64,000 bases of DNA, taken from assembly GCF_001046875.1 (NCBI RefSeq), contig NZ_HF571038.1:266271-330270 (forward strand). The letters run 5' to 3'. Position 1 is the first letter of the stretch. The number at the start of each line of letters is the position of its first letter. The notes under the pieces were generated by a model. It saw nothing but the letters and a program-made list of their open reading frames with translations, was not told where the DNA came from and ran no database searches. This document shows positions 8,442-19,611 of the stretch, piece after piece. The position numbers were made by a program, and so were the translations under genes. This DNA is from Nostocoides jenkinsii Ben 74. GTDB taxonomy: Bacteria; Actinomycetota; Actinomycetes; Actinomycetales; Dermatophilaceae.

Positions 8442-9622
8442 TCCAACTGAACCGGGCCGCTGCCCGACGGATTGCGTTGGCCGCCCAAGGTTTTGGGCGG
8501 CCACGTCCCGTTGGGCCGGTCACGATCCGAGACATCCAGCGGGTCATCGACACGGTCGGCATCATCCAGATCGACAGCGTCAACGTCCTGACGCGGAGTC
8601 AGTACCTCCCCTTCTTCTCCCGCCTCGGCCCGTATGACGTGTCCCTGCTCGACCGCGCCCGTGACCGGGCGCCGCGCCGCATCGTCGAATACTGGGCGCA
8701 CGAGGCGAGCCTCATCCCACCGACGACGTGGCCGCTGCTGGACTTCCGGATGCGGCGAGCCCACGCCGACGCGTGGGGCGGCATGCAGCGGGTCGCCCGC
8801 GACGCCCCCGAACTTGTCACCGCCGTCCGGGCCGAGATTGAGGCGCATGGTCCGCTCACCTCCCGCGAGACCGAGGCCGCGCTCGCGCACGACCTTCCCC
8901 GGCGGCGCGAGGAGTGGGGCTGGAACTGGTCGCTGGTCAAGAACGCGCTGGAGCACCTCTTCTGGGCCGGCGAGATCGGCTCGTCCGGCCGCACGAGCCA
9001 ATTCGAGCGCCGGTATGACGCGCTCCACCGCATCTTCCCGCCCGCCTCGCGCGCGGCCGCGGTGGAGCCGGGGTTGCGTCCGGGGGAGGGCGCGGCATAC
9101 GACCGGCTGGTGGAGATCGCGGCCCGCGCCCACGGAGTCGGGACCGTGCAATGTCTGCGGGACTACTTCCGGATCGCCCCGGAGCCCGCTCAGCGTGCGG
9201 TGGATTCCCTTGTTGCCCAAGGAGTTCTGCTGCCGGCCATGATCGAGGGCTGGCGGCGCCCGGCCTATCTCCACCGCGACGCCCGCCGGCCCCGACGCAT
9301 CGATGCGCGGGCGCTACTCAGCCCTTTTGACTCCCTGGTCTGGACGCGCGATCGGGTGGCGGCGCTGTGGGGCTTTGACTACCGGCTGGAGATCTACGTG
9401 CCCGCGCCCCAGCGCGTGCACGGCTATTACGTCCTGCCCTTCCTGCTCGGCGAGGACCTCATCGGTCGCGTTGACCTCAAGGCTGATCGAGGCGCGGGCG
9501 CCTTGCGGATCCAACGCCTGACGTGGGAGCCCGGGCGCGGCGGCTCACAGGACCGCGCCGAACTGGACGCCGAACTAGCCCTGATGGCGGGCTGGCTCGG
9601 GCTGGATCAGCTCACGGCCTGA
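8438..9622 (+). CDS. YcaQ/AlkX-type winged-helix DNA glycosylase (AlkZ family)
   Basis: Homologue of E. coli YcaQ (AlkX), which unhooks interstrand crosslinks and bulky alkylated bases. The catalytic QxD motif characteristic of this subfamily is seen in GIIQIDSVNVLTRSQ; conserved blocks YWAHEASLIP, LLSPFDSLVWTRDR and YVLPFLLGEDLIGRVDLKADR follow. The first ordinary start codon is TTG 8477, but the family N-terminus (LSLADAR..LAAQG) is matched by IQLNRAAARRIALAAQGF encoded just upstream. No ATG, GTG or TTG exists there; CTG 8438, overlapping the hpf stop as CTGA, is the likeliest start and implies translational coupling. The 3' end overlaps the convergent acetyltransferase gene by 11 bp. Confidence 0.85.
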   Translation: MIQLNRAAARRIALAAQGFGRPRPVGPVTIRDIQRVIDTVGIIQIDSVNVLTRSQYLPFFSRLGPYDVSLLDRARDRAPRRIVEYWAHEASLIPPTTWPLLDFRMRRAHADAWGGMQRVARDAPELVTAVRAEIEAHGPLTSRETEAALAHDLPRRREEWGWNWSLVKNALEHLFWAGEIGSSGRTSQFERRYDALHRIFPPASRAAAVEPGLRPGEGAAYDRLVEIAARAHGVGTVQCLRDYFRIAPEPAQRAVDSLVAQGVLLPAMIEGWRRPAYLHRDARRPRRIDARALLSPFDSLVWTRDRVAALWGFDYRLEIYVPAPQRVHGYYVLPFLLGEDLIGRVDLKADRGAGALRIQRLTWEPGRGGSQDRAELDAELALMAGWLGLDQLTA

Positions 9623-10727
9623 GCAACACCCAGTGGCGCGCGTCGTCCAGCGTTCCGTCCTCGCGCTCGCAAAAGGCCGGTTCGCGGCCCCACTCGGTGA
9701 ACCCGAGGCGAGTCAACACGGCTGCACTTTTGTCGTTGTCCCCGACCGTCAGCGCCGACAGTTTGCGCAGTCCGCGCCCGCCGGTCTCGGCGAAGGCGTA
9801 GTCGACGACGAGCCGGCTCGCGATGGTCGTCGCACCTCGGCCTCGGGCCGAAGGGAATAGGGCGTAGCCCAGCTCGGCCGTCCCTGGCTCCTGTCCACCC
9901 TCAATAAGGGTGACCAGGCCCAGCGCGCGATCAGTGGCCGCGTCGGTGATGCACCACCACGTCGAGGTGCCCTGAGACATCCGCTCCTGGCGACGAAGCA
10001 GCCACTCGGCATAGTTCTCCGGCGTTTGCCGAGCACCCGGCGGCTCGAAGTGCTCCGGTGTGTCGTCGAGTTCGATCGCCTCGACATCGTCGGGGCGCCA
10101 CGCGCGCAGCCGAATCCCGTCGGCCTCGAGCGTGACCGGCTCGTGCCAGGGCGCGGCCGGGCGGGTCAGGTCGTCGTCGCGGCCCACACTGGCCACCGCG
10201 CCATGGTCGGCTTGCGCACTGGGGTCCGGCGGCTGCAGGCGAGCCGGGAGGGTCGCGTGAAAGGTGAAACCGCAGGCCCACGCGACTCGCCACGAGGCGA
10301 AGTTGCCGCGGCTGGCCCACCAGTAGAGGCGTTGCCCGCCGAGGTCGTTGAAGAAGCGGGCGGCGACGAGCCGGAGCGCGGCCGCCATCGACCCGCGCCC
10401 GCGACCGTCCGGGTGCAGGCCGAAGCCGACCTCGGCCATCCCGGACTTGCCCGCGCGCAGGTCGATAGTGCCGAGGAAGCGCTGCTGCGGGTCTGCGGCA
10501 TCGGTGATGGCCCAGTACTCATAGCCCTCGCCGGCGTTCCAGCCGTCCTCGATGTGCTTGAGAAACCACTCCGCCTCAGCTGGTCCATAGGGTCGCGGCA
10601 CGGTCGTCCAGCGCAGCGTGTCCACGTCCTGACACTGCTCGACGATCCGCTCGGCGTCCTCGCGCCGGTGCGCTCGCAGGCGCACCACGCCGTCGGTGAG
10701 CTCAGGAACGCAGTCGGGGAACGGCAT
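9612..10727 (-). CDS. Tandem GNAT-family N-acetyltransferase
   Basis: The 371-residue protein is two GNAT domains in one chain. Each starts with the substrate-side strand ([16 protein letters not shown] at about residue 12; [19 protein letters not shown] at about 205) and has an acetyl-CoA loop ([34 protein letters not shown]) followed by a strand and helix of the form [22 protein letters not shown] or [22 protein letters not shown]. The RimJ/RimL-like flavour suggests acylation of a protein N-terminus or small amine, but the substrate cannot be read. The ATG at 10727 begins the first domain; longer frames upstream have no homology. It is a single gene, convergent with the glycosylase and divergent from secA. 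Confidence 0.82.
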   Translation of the reverse strand: MPFPDCVPELTDGVVRLRAHRREDAERIVEQCQDVDTLRWTTVPRPYGPAEAEWFLKHIEDGWNAGEGYEYWAITDAADPQQRFLGTIDLRAGKSGMAEVGFGLHPDGRGRGSMAAALRLVAARFFNDLGGQRLYWWASRGNFASWRVAWACGFTFHATLPARLQPPDPSAQADHGAVASVGRDDDLTRPAAPWHEPVTLEADGIRLRAWRPDDVEAIELDDTPEHFEPPGARQTPENYAEWLLRRQERMSQGTSTWWCITDAATDRALGLVTLIEGGQEPGTAELGYALFPSARGRGATTIASRLVVDYAFAETGGRGLRKLSALTVGDNDKSAAVLTRLGFTEWGREPAFCEREDGTLDDARHWVLLRP

Positions 10728-10888
10728 ACATCCGATCTTTGCGTATGCCGCGCCGTCCCCGCCGCGCATTTACTCACCACTGCTACGGCCTGGGTGTTCG
10801 CCGCGGCTACCGCCGCCCGTGGTTGCCGCGTCTGGACGGGAACCCGGGCGAGGGGTGTGCGCGTTGGGGCCGAAGGTGGAGCCTCGAT

Positions 10889-10923
10889 TACGCTAGGCAG
10901 GTTCCAGGGGTCGACTTCAGGAG
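10889..10923 (+). promoter_or_regulatory. secA -10 box and ribosome binding site
   Basis: TACGCT at 10889-10894 in the context GATTACGCTAGG fits a -10 hexamer, with TTGGGG about 19 bp further up as a weak -35. AGGAG at 10919-10923 sits 7 bases before GTG 10931, fixing that codon as the secA start although the frame is open far upstream. Confidence 0.5.
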
Positions 10924-10930
10924 TGTTCGC

Positions 10931-13762
<2,832 letters not shown>

Positions 13763-13827
13763 TCACGTAGGCCGGGAACGGGTGCCGGGGCTAGGTCGCC
13801 GGCGGCTGACCACGGGCGAGTGATCGA

Positions 13828-14376
13828 TCAGGCAATCTGCAAGGTCGTGACCCGCCACTGAGAGCCTGAGCCGGTCAACTCCAGTGCCATCGCGCGCACC
13901 CGAGGGCCGTCCGCGATGACGACTGCCACCTCGGCGGCGTCCGCGCGAGTGTGACTGCACCGGATCCGCAGGACCGCTAGGCGTCGGACAGCGGCGCGGC
14001 CGGTGAGGGCGCCGCCGGTGAACGGCGACCCGGCCCGGCGCGCCGCGACGCCGTAGCGGCGAGAGACCGCCAGATAGACCTGCGGGCTGGTCAGGCGCAC
14101 GACGCTGGCGGGCGGACGGACCCCGCCCATGACCTCGATCAAGGCTTGGGCGACCCCACGCGCCCAGTCGGCCGGGTCCGGCAAGTCGCCCAGGGGCGGC
14201 GGTGGCGGCTCGTCGTAGTCCGGGCGGAGGTCGAAGGCGAGCGTCTCCTGGGCATAGAGCGGGGCGAGCATCGTCGACTTCGTGCCCACCCCCGACGTGC
14301 CCTTCCCTGACATCCCCGGTGGCAGCGCTGGTGGCCGCCCGTCGGGCACCGGCAGCATGCGCAGTGGGCGGGTCAT
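13828..14376 (-). CDS. Rv3235-family protein
   Basis: A 182-residue actinobacterial protein of unknown function. The N-terminus is proline/glycine-rich and probably disordered; the conserved C-terminal part (DWARGVAQALIEVMGGVRPPASVVRLTSPQVYLAVSRRY ... VRRLAVLRIRCSHTRADAAEVAVVI ... WRVTTLQIA) matches what I recall of the Rv3235 family, which also lies beside secA in mycobacteria. The ATG overlaps the stop of the LysM-like gene upstream (ATGA), so the pair is co-translated. The alternating strand pattern suggests a small alpha/beta fold. No catalytic motif or signal peptide is seen. Confidence 0.7.
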   Translation of the reverse strand: MTRPLRMLPVPDGRPPALPPGMSGKGTSGVGTKSTMLAPLYAQETLAFDLRPDYDEPPPPPLGDLPDPADWARGVAQALIEVMGGVRPPASVVRLTSPQVYLAVSRRYGVAARRAGSPFTGGALTGRAAVRRLAVLRIRCSHTRADAAEVAVVIADGPRVRAMALELTGSGSQWRVTTLQIA

Positions 14377-15170
14377 CGCAGCGACCCGGCGGGGATGCGC
14401 AGAACCTGCCCAGGACGCAACACATCCGGGTCGGAGCCGATGACGGCGCGATTCGCGGCATACCACCGAGGCCAGGCCTTGGCCACCTCCGCGTCGGGGG
14501 CGTCGCCGCCGAGATGACGGGCGACGAGATCCCACAGGCAGTCGCCCCGCCGCACCACGACGGTTCCGGAATCGGGTGCCGCCGAGTCCTGCCCAGACGC
14601 ATTGTGCGCGTCGCCGCTCGTCCCACCGACCAGTCGGATCGAAGCGGCTGTGTCGGTGTCGTCGGTGGATTGCCACAACGGGTCAGGTGCGCGGCGCGCG
14701 GTCGAGGTCCGCTCGGCTCGTGGGCTTTCCGTCGGGGCGTCGTGGCGCCCGGCCGCGACCGGAGCGGTCGCAATCTGCCCGGAGGCCGTGGCGGCGGGCG
14801 TCGCCACCACCGTTGCCACCGTCTGCGAGGCAGCGGGCGTCCCGGCGTGGGCCGCGGGCGCCGCCGCCAGTCCGACCAGGCTGGTCGCCACCCAGGACAC
14901 GAGTCTCGTGGAGGGGCGGGCCGGCTCCCGCCACGATCGCGCCGCCTCGTCGCGACCGAGTTGCCAGCTGGCCCGCGCAACTTGGGCCAAGAACAGCGCC
15001 GCGACCACGAAGGCTGCGGCGCCGGCACCCTGCGCGAGCACAACATCGTGATCGGCGCTCCCCACCGACGGCCGCCCGGCGATGCCAATGCCGAGCCAGG
15101 CAGAGATCGCGGCCGCGCCGAGCGCCGCCGCGGCGCTGGTCGCGCTGACGATATAGACGCGCCTACCCAT
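14373..15170 (-). CDS. LysM-domain membrane protein
   Basis: The 265-residue protein has hydrophobic segments near residues 7-30, 48-66 and 88-110, then an Ala/Thr/Pro-rich extracytoplasmic linker and a C-terminal LysM-like module (VVVRRGDCLWDLVARHLGG ... WPRWYAANRAVIGSDPDVLRPGQVLRIP). LysM binds N-acetylglucosamine-containing glycans, so this is likely a membrane-anchored peptidoglycan-binding protein. The internal helix pattern resembles the N-terminal part of larger actinobacterial LysM/BTAD regulators, of which this may be a short form. It is the first gene of a two-gene operon with the Rv3235-like gene; its promoter region contains a TATATA palindrome. Confidence 0.75.
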   Translation of the reverse strand: MGRRVYIVSATSAAAALGAAAISAWLGIGIAGRPSVGSADHDVVLAQGAGAAAFVVAALFLAQVARASWQLGRDEAARSWREPARPSTRLVSWVATSLVGLAAAPAAHAGTPAASQTVATVVATPAATASGQIATAPVAAGRHDAPTESPRAERTSTARRAPDPLWQSTDDTDTAASIRLVGGTSGDAHNASGQDSAAPDSGTVVVRRGDCLWDLVARHLGGDAPDAEVAKAWPRWYAANRAVIGSDPDVLRPGQVLRIPAGSLR

Positions 15171-15179
15171 GACAACCCC

Positions 15180-15210
15180 CGTATATATACGTTTGCCTGT
15201 GTTTGCCTAT
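15180..15210 (-). promoter_or_regulatory. AT-rich palindrome and direct repeats upstream of the LysM gene
   Basis: CGTATATATACG at 15180-15191 is a perfect 12-bp palindrome only 10 bp before the LysM start codon, an exceptionally AT-rich spot for this genome. GTTTGCCT occurs twice in a row with a 10-bp step (15191 and 15201). On the minus strand TATATAC could be the -10 box, with the direct repeats in the -20 to -35 zone, the spacing of a regulator binding one face of the helix. Confidence 0.45.
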
Positions 15211-15293
15211 GAAAGACCCAATTGGGCGTGCCGTCAAGTGCGCGCGACGCCGCCAGAGTGTGGGACAGCAACGGCGTGATTACGCTGTGAGCC

Positions 15294-15845
15294 ATGTCGA
15301 CCGGCCGATGGGAGCGGCTCTTCGCCGATCTGGAGTTGGCCTTCGAGGCGGCGGAGCGTCGAGCTCGCGACAGCGAGGTGGCCGACCGGACGCGCCGCGA
15401 GCGCGCGCTTGTCCCACTTGGGAGCCGCCTTGGTGGCCACCAAGGAGCGCAACTGGAGCTGCGGTTGCTCGGCGGCGTGCGGGTCGAGGGGCGACTCGTC
15501 GATGTCGGTGCGGACTGGCTCGCCGTGGCGTCCGGACCCGGGCGTGCCTGCTTGATCCCGATGTCGGCCGTCGTGACCATCGGCGGGCTACGCGCCCGGC
15601 ATCACATCGATAGCACTGTGCGTCGGTTCTCGCTGGGCTTCGCTCTGCGGGAGATCAGTCGAGACCGGGCGCCGGCGGTGGTCACGGACGTGACCGGCAC
15701 GGCATACGAAGGAACGATCGATGTGGTCGGGAAGGACTTCCTCGACTTGGCCGAGCACCCGATCGACGAGGCGCGTCGCGCTCTCAACGTGCGCGGTCTG
15801 CGGACCGTGCTCTTCTCCGGGCTCGCCTGCGTGCAGACAGGCTGA
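15294..15845 (+). CDS. Conserved actinobacterial protein of unknown function
   Basis: 183 residues, no signal peptide or membrane segment. After a basic helical N-terminus (residues 1-45), a beta-rich segment (AQLELRLLGGVRVEGRLVDVGADWLAVAS ... CLIPMSAVVTIGG) has the strand-turn rhythm of an Sm-like barrel, repeated more weakly near 128-175 (APAVVTDVTGTAYEGTIDVVGKDFLDLAEH). I do not recognise a named family. The ATG follows a TACGCT -10-like box at 15281-15286 by 7 bases, so the mRNA may be leaderless. It converges on the HTH gene with a 17-bp gap. Confidence 0.7.
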   Translation: MSTGRWERLFADLELAFEAAERRARDSEVADRTRRERALVPLGSRLGGHQGAQLELRLLGGVRVEGRLVDVGADWLAVASGPGRACLIPMSAVVTIGGLRARHHIDSTVRRFSLGFALREISRDRAPAVVTDVTGTAYEGTIDVVGKDFLDLAEHPIDEARRALNVRGLRTVLFSGLACVQTG

Positions 15846-15862
15846 GCCGACTAAACGGTGAC

Positions 15863-16090
15863 TCAGTCGTCCGCCGAGCTGCCGAGGGGGTGCGTGGCGA
15901 CGAACGCGCGCGTATCGGCATACATCCGTTGGATGTAGTCCTCCAGTTGGGTCGACTCAACGCGCCACTGGCCACGGCCGCCGACCTTGATGGCGGGCAG
16001 GTCTCCGGAGCGCACAAGCGCGTAGGCCTGTGCGGACGAGATGTCGAGGATCTCGGCCACCTCGGCCAATTGGATGAACCGTTTTGCCAT
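15863..16090 (-). CDS. Excisionase-like helix-turn-helix protein (BldC/AlpA type)
   Basis: A 75-residue protein that is almost entirely a winged HTH_17 domain: RFIQLAEVAEILDISSAQAYALVRSGDLPAIKVGGRGQWRVE, followed by LEDYIQRMYADTRAF. Small actinobacterial BldC-like factors and excisionases share this design and bind direct repeats cooperatively. There is no integrase, att site or other mobile-element gene nearby, so a transcriptional role is more likely than recombination. It is divergent from the SAF/MinD genes, with a perfect DnaA-box sequence in the shared upstream region. Confidence 0.85.
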   Translation of the reverse strand: MAKRFIQLAEVAEILDISSAQAYALVRSGDLPAIKVGGRGQWRVESTQLEDYIQRMYADTRAFVATHPLGSSADD

Positions 16091-16142
16091 GGCCCAAAGT
16101 CTGCCTCATGGCGCCGACAACTCCCCGTCCGGGTTTCTGTCC

Positions 16143-16151
16143 TGTGGATAA
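16143..16151 (+). promoter_or_regulatory. Perfect DnaA-box sequence (TGTGGATAA)
   Basis: Reverse complement of the consensus TTATCCACA, 9 of 9, lying in the intergenic region between the excisionase-like gene and the SAF-domain gene. A second perfect copy is at 20540. Isolated boxes like this can be DnaA regulatory or titration sites; there is no cluster that would suggest an origin. Confidence 0.45.
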
Positions 16152-16232
16152 GTCGGCTTTCAAGATGCCGACCGCGGCGAACTGATGCAGGATCGAGCCG
16201 GATCATCATCGATGGGGGAGGAGTGCCGCGCC

Positions 16233-16895
16233 ATGACTGCTTTGGCCGCACCCATTGCCGGGCGGCTGCGCCGGCCGTCCTGGAAAGACACCAGGCTGGT
16301 CGTCGGCCTACTGCTCGTGCTGCTCGCGACCGCGCTCGGGGCAGCCGGGCTGCGAGCGGCCGATCACCGCGTTCCCGTCCTCGCCGCCAAGAGCATCCTC
16401 GTGCCCGGGCAGCGGCTCGACCCCAGCCAGCTCACCACGGTCGAGGTCCAGGTCGAGCGCACCGGCGAGGCCTACCTGCCCGCCACCGCAGACCTGCCGG
16501 CCGATGGCTATGTGCTGCGTGAGGTCCGGCCGGGCGAGCTGATCCCCACCAGCGCCGTCGGTACGGCGTCCCAGGTCGAGGTGGCTCCCTTGGCGATCGG
16601 CATCGATCAGGTGTCCGCCGCGACCCTGACGAGCGGGTCCCTCGTCGATGTGTATGCCGACAAGCCGGTCACCGCCAGCGGGACGACGCCGCAGTTCGGC
16701 GGCCCCGCGCGGGTTCTGGAGCGCATCTTCGTGGGTGAGGTCGCTACCCCGGGCTCCGGTCTCGGGTCGACCAGTCGCGCCTATGCCCAACTCCTTGTGC
16801 CCGCCGATCGGGTGTCGGAGGTCATCGGCCTGGTCAATGCGGGGGCCAAGATCACCCTGGTCCCGGTGCCCGGGTCGGCCAAGGCCGGCTCATGA
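16233..16895 (+). CDS. SAF-domain (CpaB/RcpC-like) membrane protein
   Basis: 220 residues from the ATG at 16233, which has GGGGGAGGAG ten bases upstream; a longer frame from 16185 lacks such a site. One N-terminal transmembrane helix (about residues 24-43, LVVGLLLVLLATALGAAGL) precedes a SAF domain (VPVLAAKSILVPGQRLDPSQLTTVEVQV ... VLREVRPGELIPTSAV) and a tail with LLVPADRVSEVIGLVNAGAKITLV. In Flp/Tad pili CpaB proteins of this design act in the envelope, but no Tad motor, pilin or secretin gene lies here. The stop overlaps the ATPase start (ATGA), implying a shared job. Confidence 0.8.
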   Translation: MTALAAPIAGRLRRPSWKDTRLVVGLLLVLLATALGAAGLRAADHRVPVLAAKSILVPGQRLDPSQLTTVEVQVERTGEAYLPATADLPADGYVLREVRPGELIPTSAVGTASQVEVAPLAIGIDQVSAATLTSGSLVDVYADKPVTASGTTPQFGGPARVLERIFVGEVATPGSGLGSTSRAYAQLLVPADRVSEVIGLVNAGAKITLVPVPGSAKAGS

Positions 16896-18250
16896 CCTGG
16901 CGGGTCCTGACCGCGCTGGATCATCGACACGAGGATCGCATCGCCGCGGCCGTCGCGGCCGACCGCGATTTCGAGGTCGTGCGTCGCTGCCCGGATGTCG
17001 CCGATCTGCTCGCGGCCGCTGGGGCCGGGCTCGGTGACATCGCGTTGGTCTCCGGCGGGCTGCGCGGGCTCGATCGCGATTGCGTGGCGCAACTGGCCGA
17101 GGCCGCCGTCCGCGTCGTCGGTGTCACCGACGCCGGGGAGGGCTCGCAGGAGCGGCTGCGACAGCTCGGCATCAGCGCGCTGGCCCCGGCCGACAATGCG
17201 GTCGACCTGCTCGCCGCGCTACACCGGCTCGCGGCAAGCAGCCTTGTCGCGGTAGCGGCCACCGGCGCCCCCGCCACCGATGTCGACGCCGAGATCGCCG
17301 CACTGGAGGCCGGCCTCGATCCGCTCGGCCCGCTGGGCCCGCACGGGATCGCCGGTGATGGCGCGTTGAGTGACGAGCCACACGAGGGCCGGATTCTTGC
17401 CGTATGGGGACCGGCCGGCTCCCCGGGACGCACCACCCTCGCGGTCAACCTCGCCGCGGAGTTCGCCGCCCGCGGGACGTCGACACTGCTCATCGATGCC
17501 GACACCTACGGCGCGTGCGTCGCCCAACTCCTCGGCCTGCTGGATGAGTCCCCGGGTGTTGCGGCCGCGGCGCGCGCGAGCGAGTTGGGCACCCTCGATG
17601 TGCCCACCTTGGCACGACTGACCCCGTCCACCGCGACCGGCTTTCGCGTGCTCACCGGCCTGCCGACGTCGAGCCGGTGGAGCGAGCTGCGGGCGGCGTC
17701 GATGAGTCACCTGCTCGACCTCGCGCGCCGACTCGTCGACGTTGTCGTGGTGGATTGCGCCTTCTGCCTCGATGACGACGAGGAACTGAGCTACGACACC
17801 CGCGCGCCGCGGCGCAATGGCGCGACCCTGGCGGCGTTGGAGGCGGCTGACGAGATCGTCGCCGTCGCCGCGGCCGATCCGGTGGGTTTGCAGCGACTGG
17901 TTCGCGCCCTGCAAGACCTGGAGTCGGTCGCCTGCGTCACTCCACGCATCGTCGTCAACCGGCTACGGTCAACGGCGGTGGGCGCGGCCCCGGAGCGCCG
18001 GGTCGGCGACGCCCTCAAGCGCTTCGCCGGCGTTGAGGTCGCCGCCTTCATTCCCGACGATCGGGCCACCCTCGATCGCTGCGTCCTGGCTGGGCGCGTG
18101 CTGGCCGAGGAAGCACCGGGCGCCGTCGTTCGGGAGCGCATCCGGCACCTGGCGGGCGAACTCGTCCCAGCACAGGCCCCCGGGACACCCGTCCGGCGGC
18201 GCCGCTGGCTGCCCGGGTCTGTCACTATGGGCCGGTGGTCGACCGCCTAA
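16892..18250 (+). CDS. CpaE/MinD-like P-loop ATPase
   Basis: 452 residues. The N-terminal third looks like a degenerate receiver-type domain, as in CpaE. The ATPase domain begins near residue 168 with ILAVWGPAGSPGRTTLAVNLAAEFAARG, in which the deviant Walker A lysine typical of MinD/ParA (KGGxGKT) is altered (GSPGRTT), then LLIDADTYG as the Walker A' strand and VDVVVVDCAF as Walker B. CpaE proteins localise pilus machinery; with only the SAF protein beside it the target is unknown. It is translationally coupled to the SAF gene upstream, and its 3' end overlaps the acyltransferase-like gene by 16 bp. Confidence 0.8.
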   Translation: MTWRVLTALDHRHEDRIAAAVAADRDFEVVRRCPDVADLLAAAGAGLGDIALVSGGLRGLDRDCVAQLAEAAVRVVGVTDAGEGSQERLRQLGISALAPADNAVDLLAALHRLAASSLVAVAATGAPATDVDAEIAALEAGLDPLGPLGPHGIAGDGALSDEPHEGRILAVWGPAGSPGRTTLAVNLAAEFAARGTSTLLIDADTYGACVAQLLGLLDESPGVAAAARASELGTLDVPTLARLTPSTATGFRVLTGLPTSSRWSELRAASMSHLLDLARRLVDVVVVDCAFCLDDDEELSYDTRAPRRNGATLAALEAADEIVAVAAADPVGLQRLVRALQDLESVACVTPRIVVNRLRSTAVGAAPERRVGDALKRFAGVEVAAFIPDDRATLDRCVLAGRVLAEEAPGAVVRERIRHLAGELVPAQAPGTPVRRRRWLPGSVTMGRWSTA

Positions 18251-19611
18251 CCGCCCTGGATGCCTCCTTCTTGACCCTGGAGGGGCGCCACACCCCGATG
18301 CATGTCGGCCAGGTGCTCATCTTCGAGCGGCCCCCCGGCTTCGACCCGGCCAATGTCGTTGAGCGCATCGGTGCGCGCCTGGCGGCCAATCCCCGACTGC
18401 GGCAACGCGTCCGCAGTGTCCCCGGGCGCGTGGCCAACCCGGTTTGGGTAGATGACGCAGCCTTCGATCTCGATTATCACGTCCGGCGCTCCGCCCTTCC
18501 CGCGCCCGGATCGCCCGCCCAACTCGGGGAGTTCGTCGCCCGCGTCAACGCCAAGCTGCTCGACCGCGAGCATCCGTTGTGGGAGGCCTATGTCGTTGAG
18601 GGCGTCGCCGACAATCACTTCGCCGTCGTGACCAAGACCCACCAGGCGATGATTCCCGAACTGACCAGCCTCGATATCGCCGGGCTCATCCTCGACGAGG
18701 AGTCGGGGGCCGCCGGTGATGGGCGGTGGGCTCCTCGCCCCGAGCCGGGGTCGAGCGGACTGCTGGTGGAGGCCATCGCCGATGCGGTGCGCAGCCCCGC
18801 CGGCGTGGTGGACACCGTGCGCGGTGGCCTAGGCGAGCTTCGCGCCAACGGGCGGCGCGCGCTCGGCGTCGGTGCGACCCTGGCCCGGGCGGTGCGCTCG
18901 TCCAGCGATTCGCCGCTCGCCGCCGAGCCCGGATCGGCCCGCCGGTTCGCCATGGTCGAGACCGACCTCGCGGTCTATCGGGAAGTGCGCGCCCGCCTCG
19001 CGCGCGTCAACGCCGACGTTAATGTCAACGACATCGCCTTGGCGGCCGTGGCCGGCGCCTTGCGCGGCTGGCTCGGGTCACGTGGCGAATTTGTCCGGGC
19101 GACAACGAGTTTGCGTGCCGTCGTGCCCGTGACGATGGCCACGTCCGCGGGGCTCGGGGGCAGCGTCCAGCCCGTCTTCGTCGACTTGCCGATCGGCGAG
19201 AACGCACCCCGCGTCCGACTCCTGCAGATCGCCCACGCCATGCACTCCCAAGTCGGCGATGCGGCCTTGGCCGCCGACCGGCTCGCCGAGTTGGGCGGGT
19301 TCTCCGCGCCGACATTGCACTCGCTGGGCGCCCGGGTGGGCAGCGCCCTCGGGCGCCGGCTCTTCGACCTCGCCGTCACCAATGTTCCCGGCCCCCAGCG
19401 CCAGTTGCATTGCGCCGCAGCCCCGTTGATCGCCACCTATCCCGTGACTCCGCTGGCGCCGGGGCACGCCTTGGCCATCGGCCTGACCAGTTATCGCGGC
19501 CGCGTCTTCTACGGTCTGAATGCCGACCGTGACGCACTACCCGACCTGGAGGTCCTCGCCGCCGTGATTCCCGACGCCCTCGCCGAACTTCTCGAAACGG
19601 CCGCCGCATGA
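18235..19611 (+). CDS. WS/DGAT-family protein with degenerate acyltransferase active site
   Basis: The 458-residue protein has the full wax ester synthase/diacylglycerol acyltransferase architecture: MVDRLTALDASFLTLEGRHTPMHVGQVLIF at the N-terminus, RVRSVPGRVANPVWVDD, and C-terminal VTNVPGPQRQLHCAAAPL. However, the catalytic HHxxxDG motif reads HQAMIPE (H136-Q137, P141-E142): the second His, the general base, and the Asp-Gly pair are gone. Ordinary triacylglycerol synthesis is therefore doubtful; it may be a non-catalytic paralogue or use other chemistry. It sits where tgs3 (Rv3234c) sits relative to Rv3235 and secA in mycobacteria. The GTG start overlaps the ATPase gene; the stop overlaps the next ATG. 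Confidence 0.85.
   Translation: MVDRLTALDASFLTLEGRHTPMHVGQVLIFERPPGFDPANVVERIGARLAANPRLRQRVRSVPGRVANPVWVDDAAFDLDYHVRRSALPAPGSPAQLGEFVARVNAKLLDREHPLWEAYVVEGVADNHFAVVTKTHQAMIPELTSLDIAGLILDEESGAAGDGRWAPRPEPGSSGLLVEAIADAVRSPAGVVDTVRGGLGELRANGRRALGVGATLARAVRSSSDSPLAAEPGSARRFAMVETDLAVYREVRARLARVNADVNVNDIALAAVAGALRGWLGSRGEFVRATTSLRAVVPVTMATSAGLGGSVQPVFVDLPIGENAPRVRLLQIAHAMHSQVGDAALAADRLAELGGFSAPTLHSLGARVGSALGRRLFDLAVTNVPGPQRQLHCAAAPLIATYPVTPLAPGHALAIGLTSYRGRVFYGLNADRDALPDLEVLAAVIPDALAELLETAAA

Noticed and set aside
6021-8504. 827-codon open frame on the minus strand opposite lpqB, comF and hpf
   Set aside because: Low-complexity Arg/Gly/Pro translation caused by high third-position GC; it lies antisense to conserved genes and has no similarity to any family.
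13763-15580. 605-codon minus-strand frame across the Rv3235/LysM region
   Set aside because: Overlaps two better-supported genes in another frame and shows only Arg/Pro/Ser-rich shadow sequence.
15863-16090. Excisionase of an integrated element
   Set aside because: Despite the excisionase-like HTH there is no integrase, direct-repeat att pair or foreign composition around it; BldC-like regulators have the same fold.
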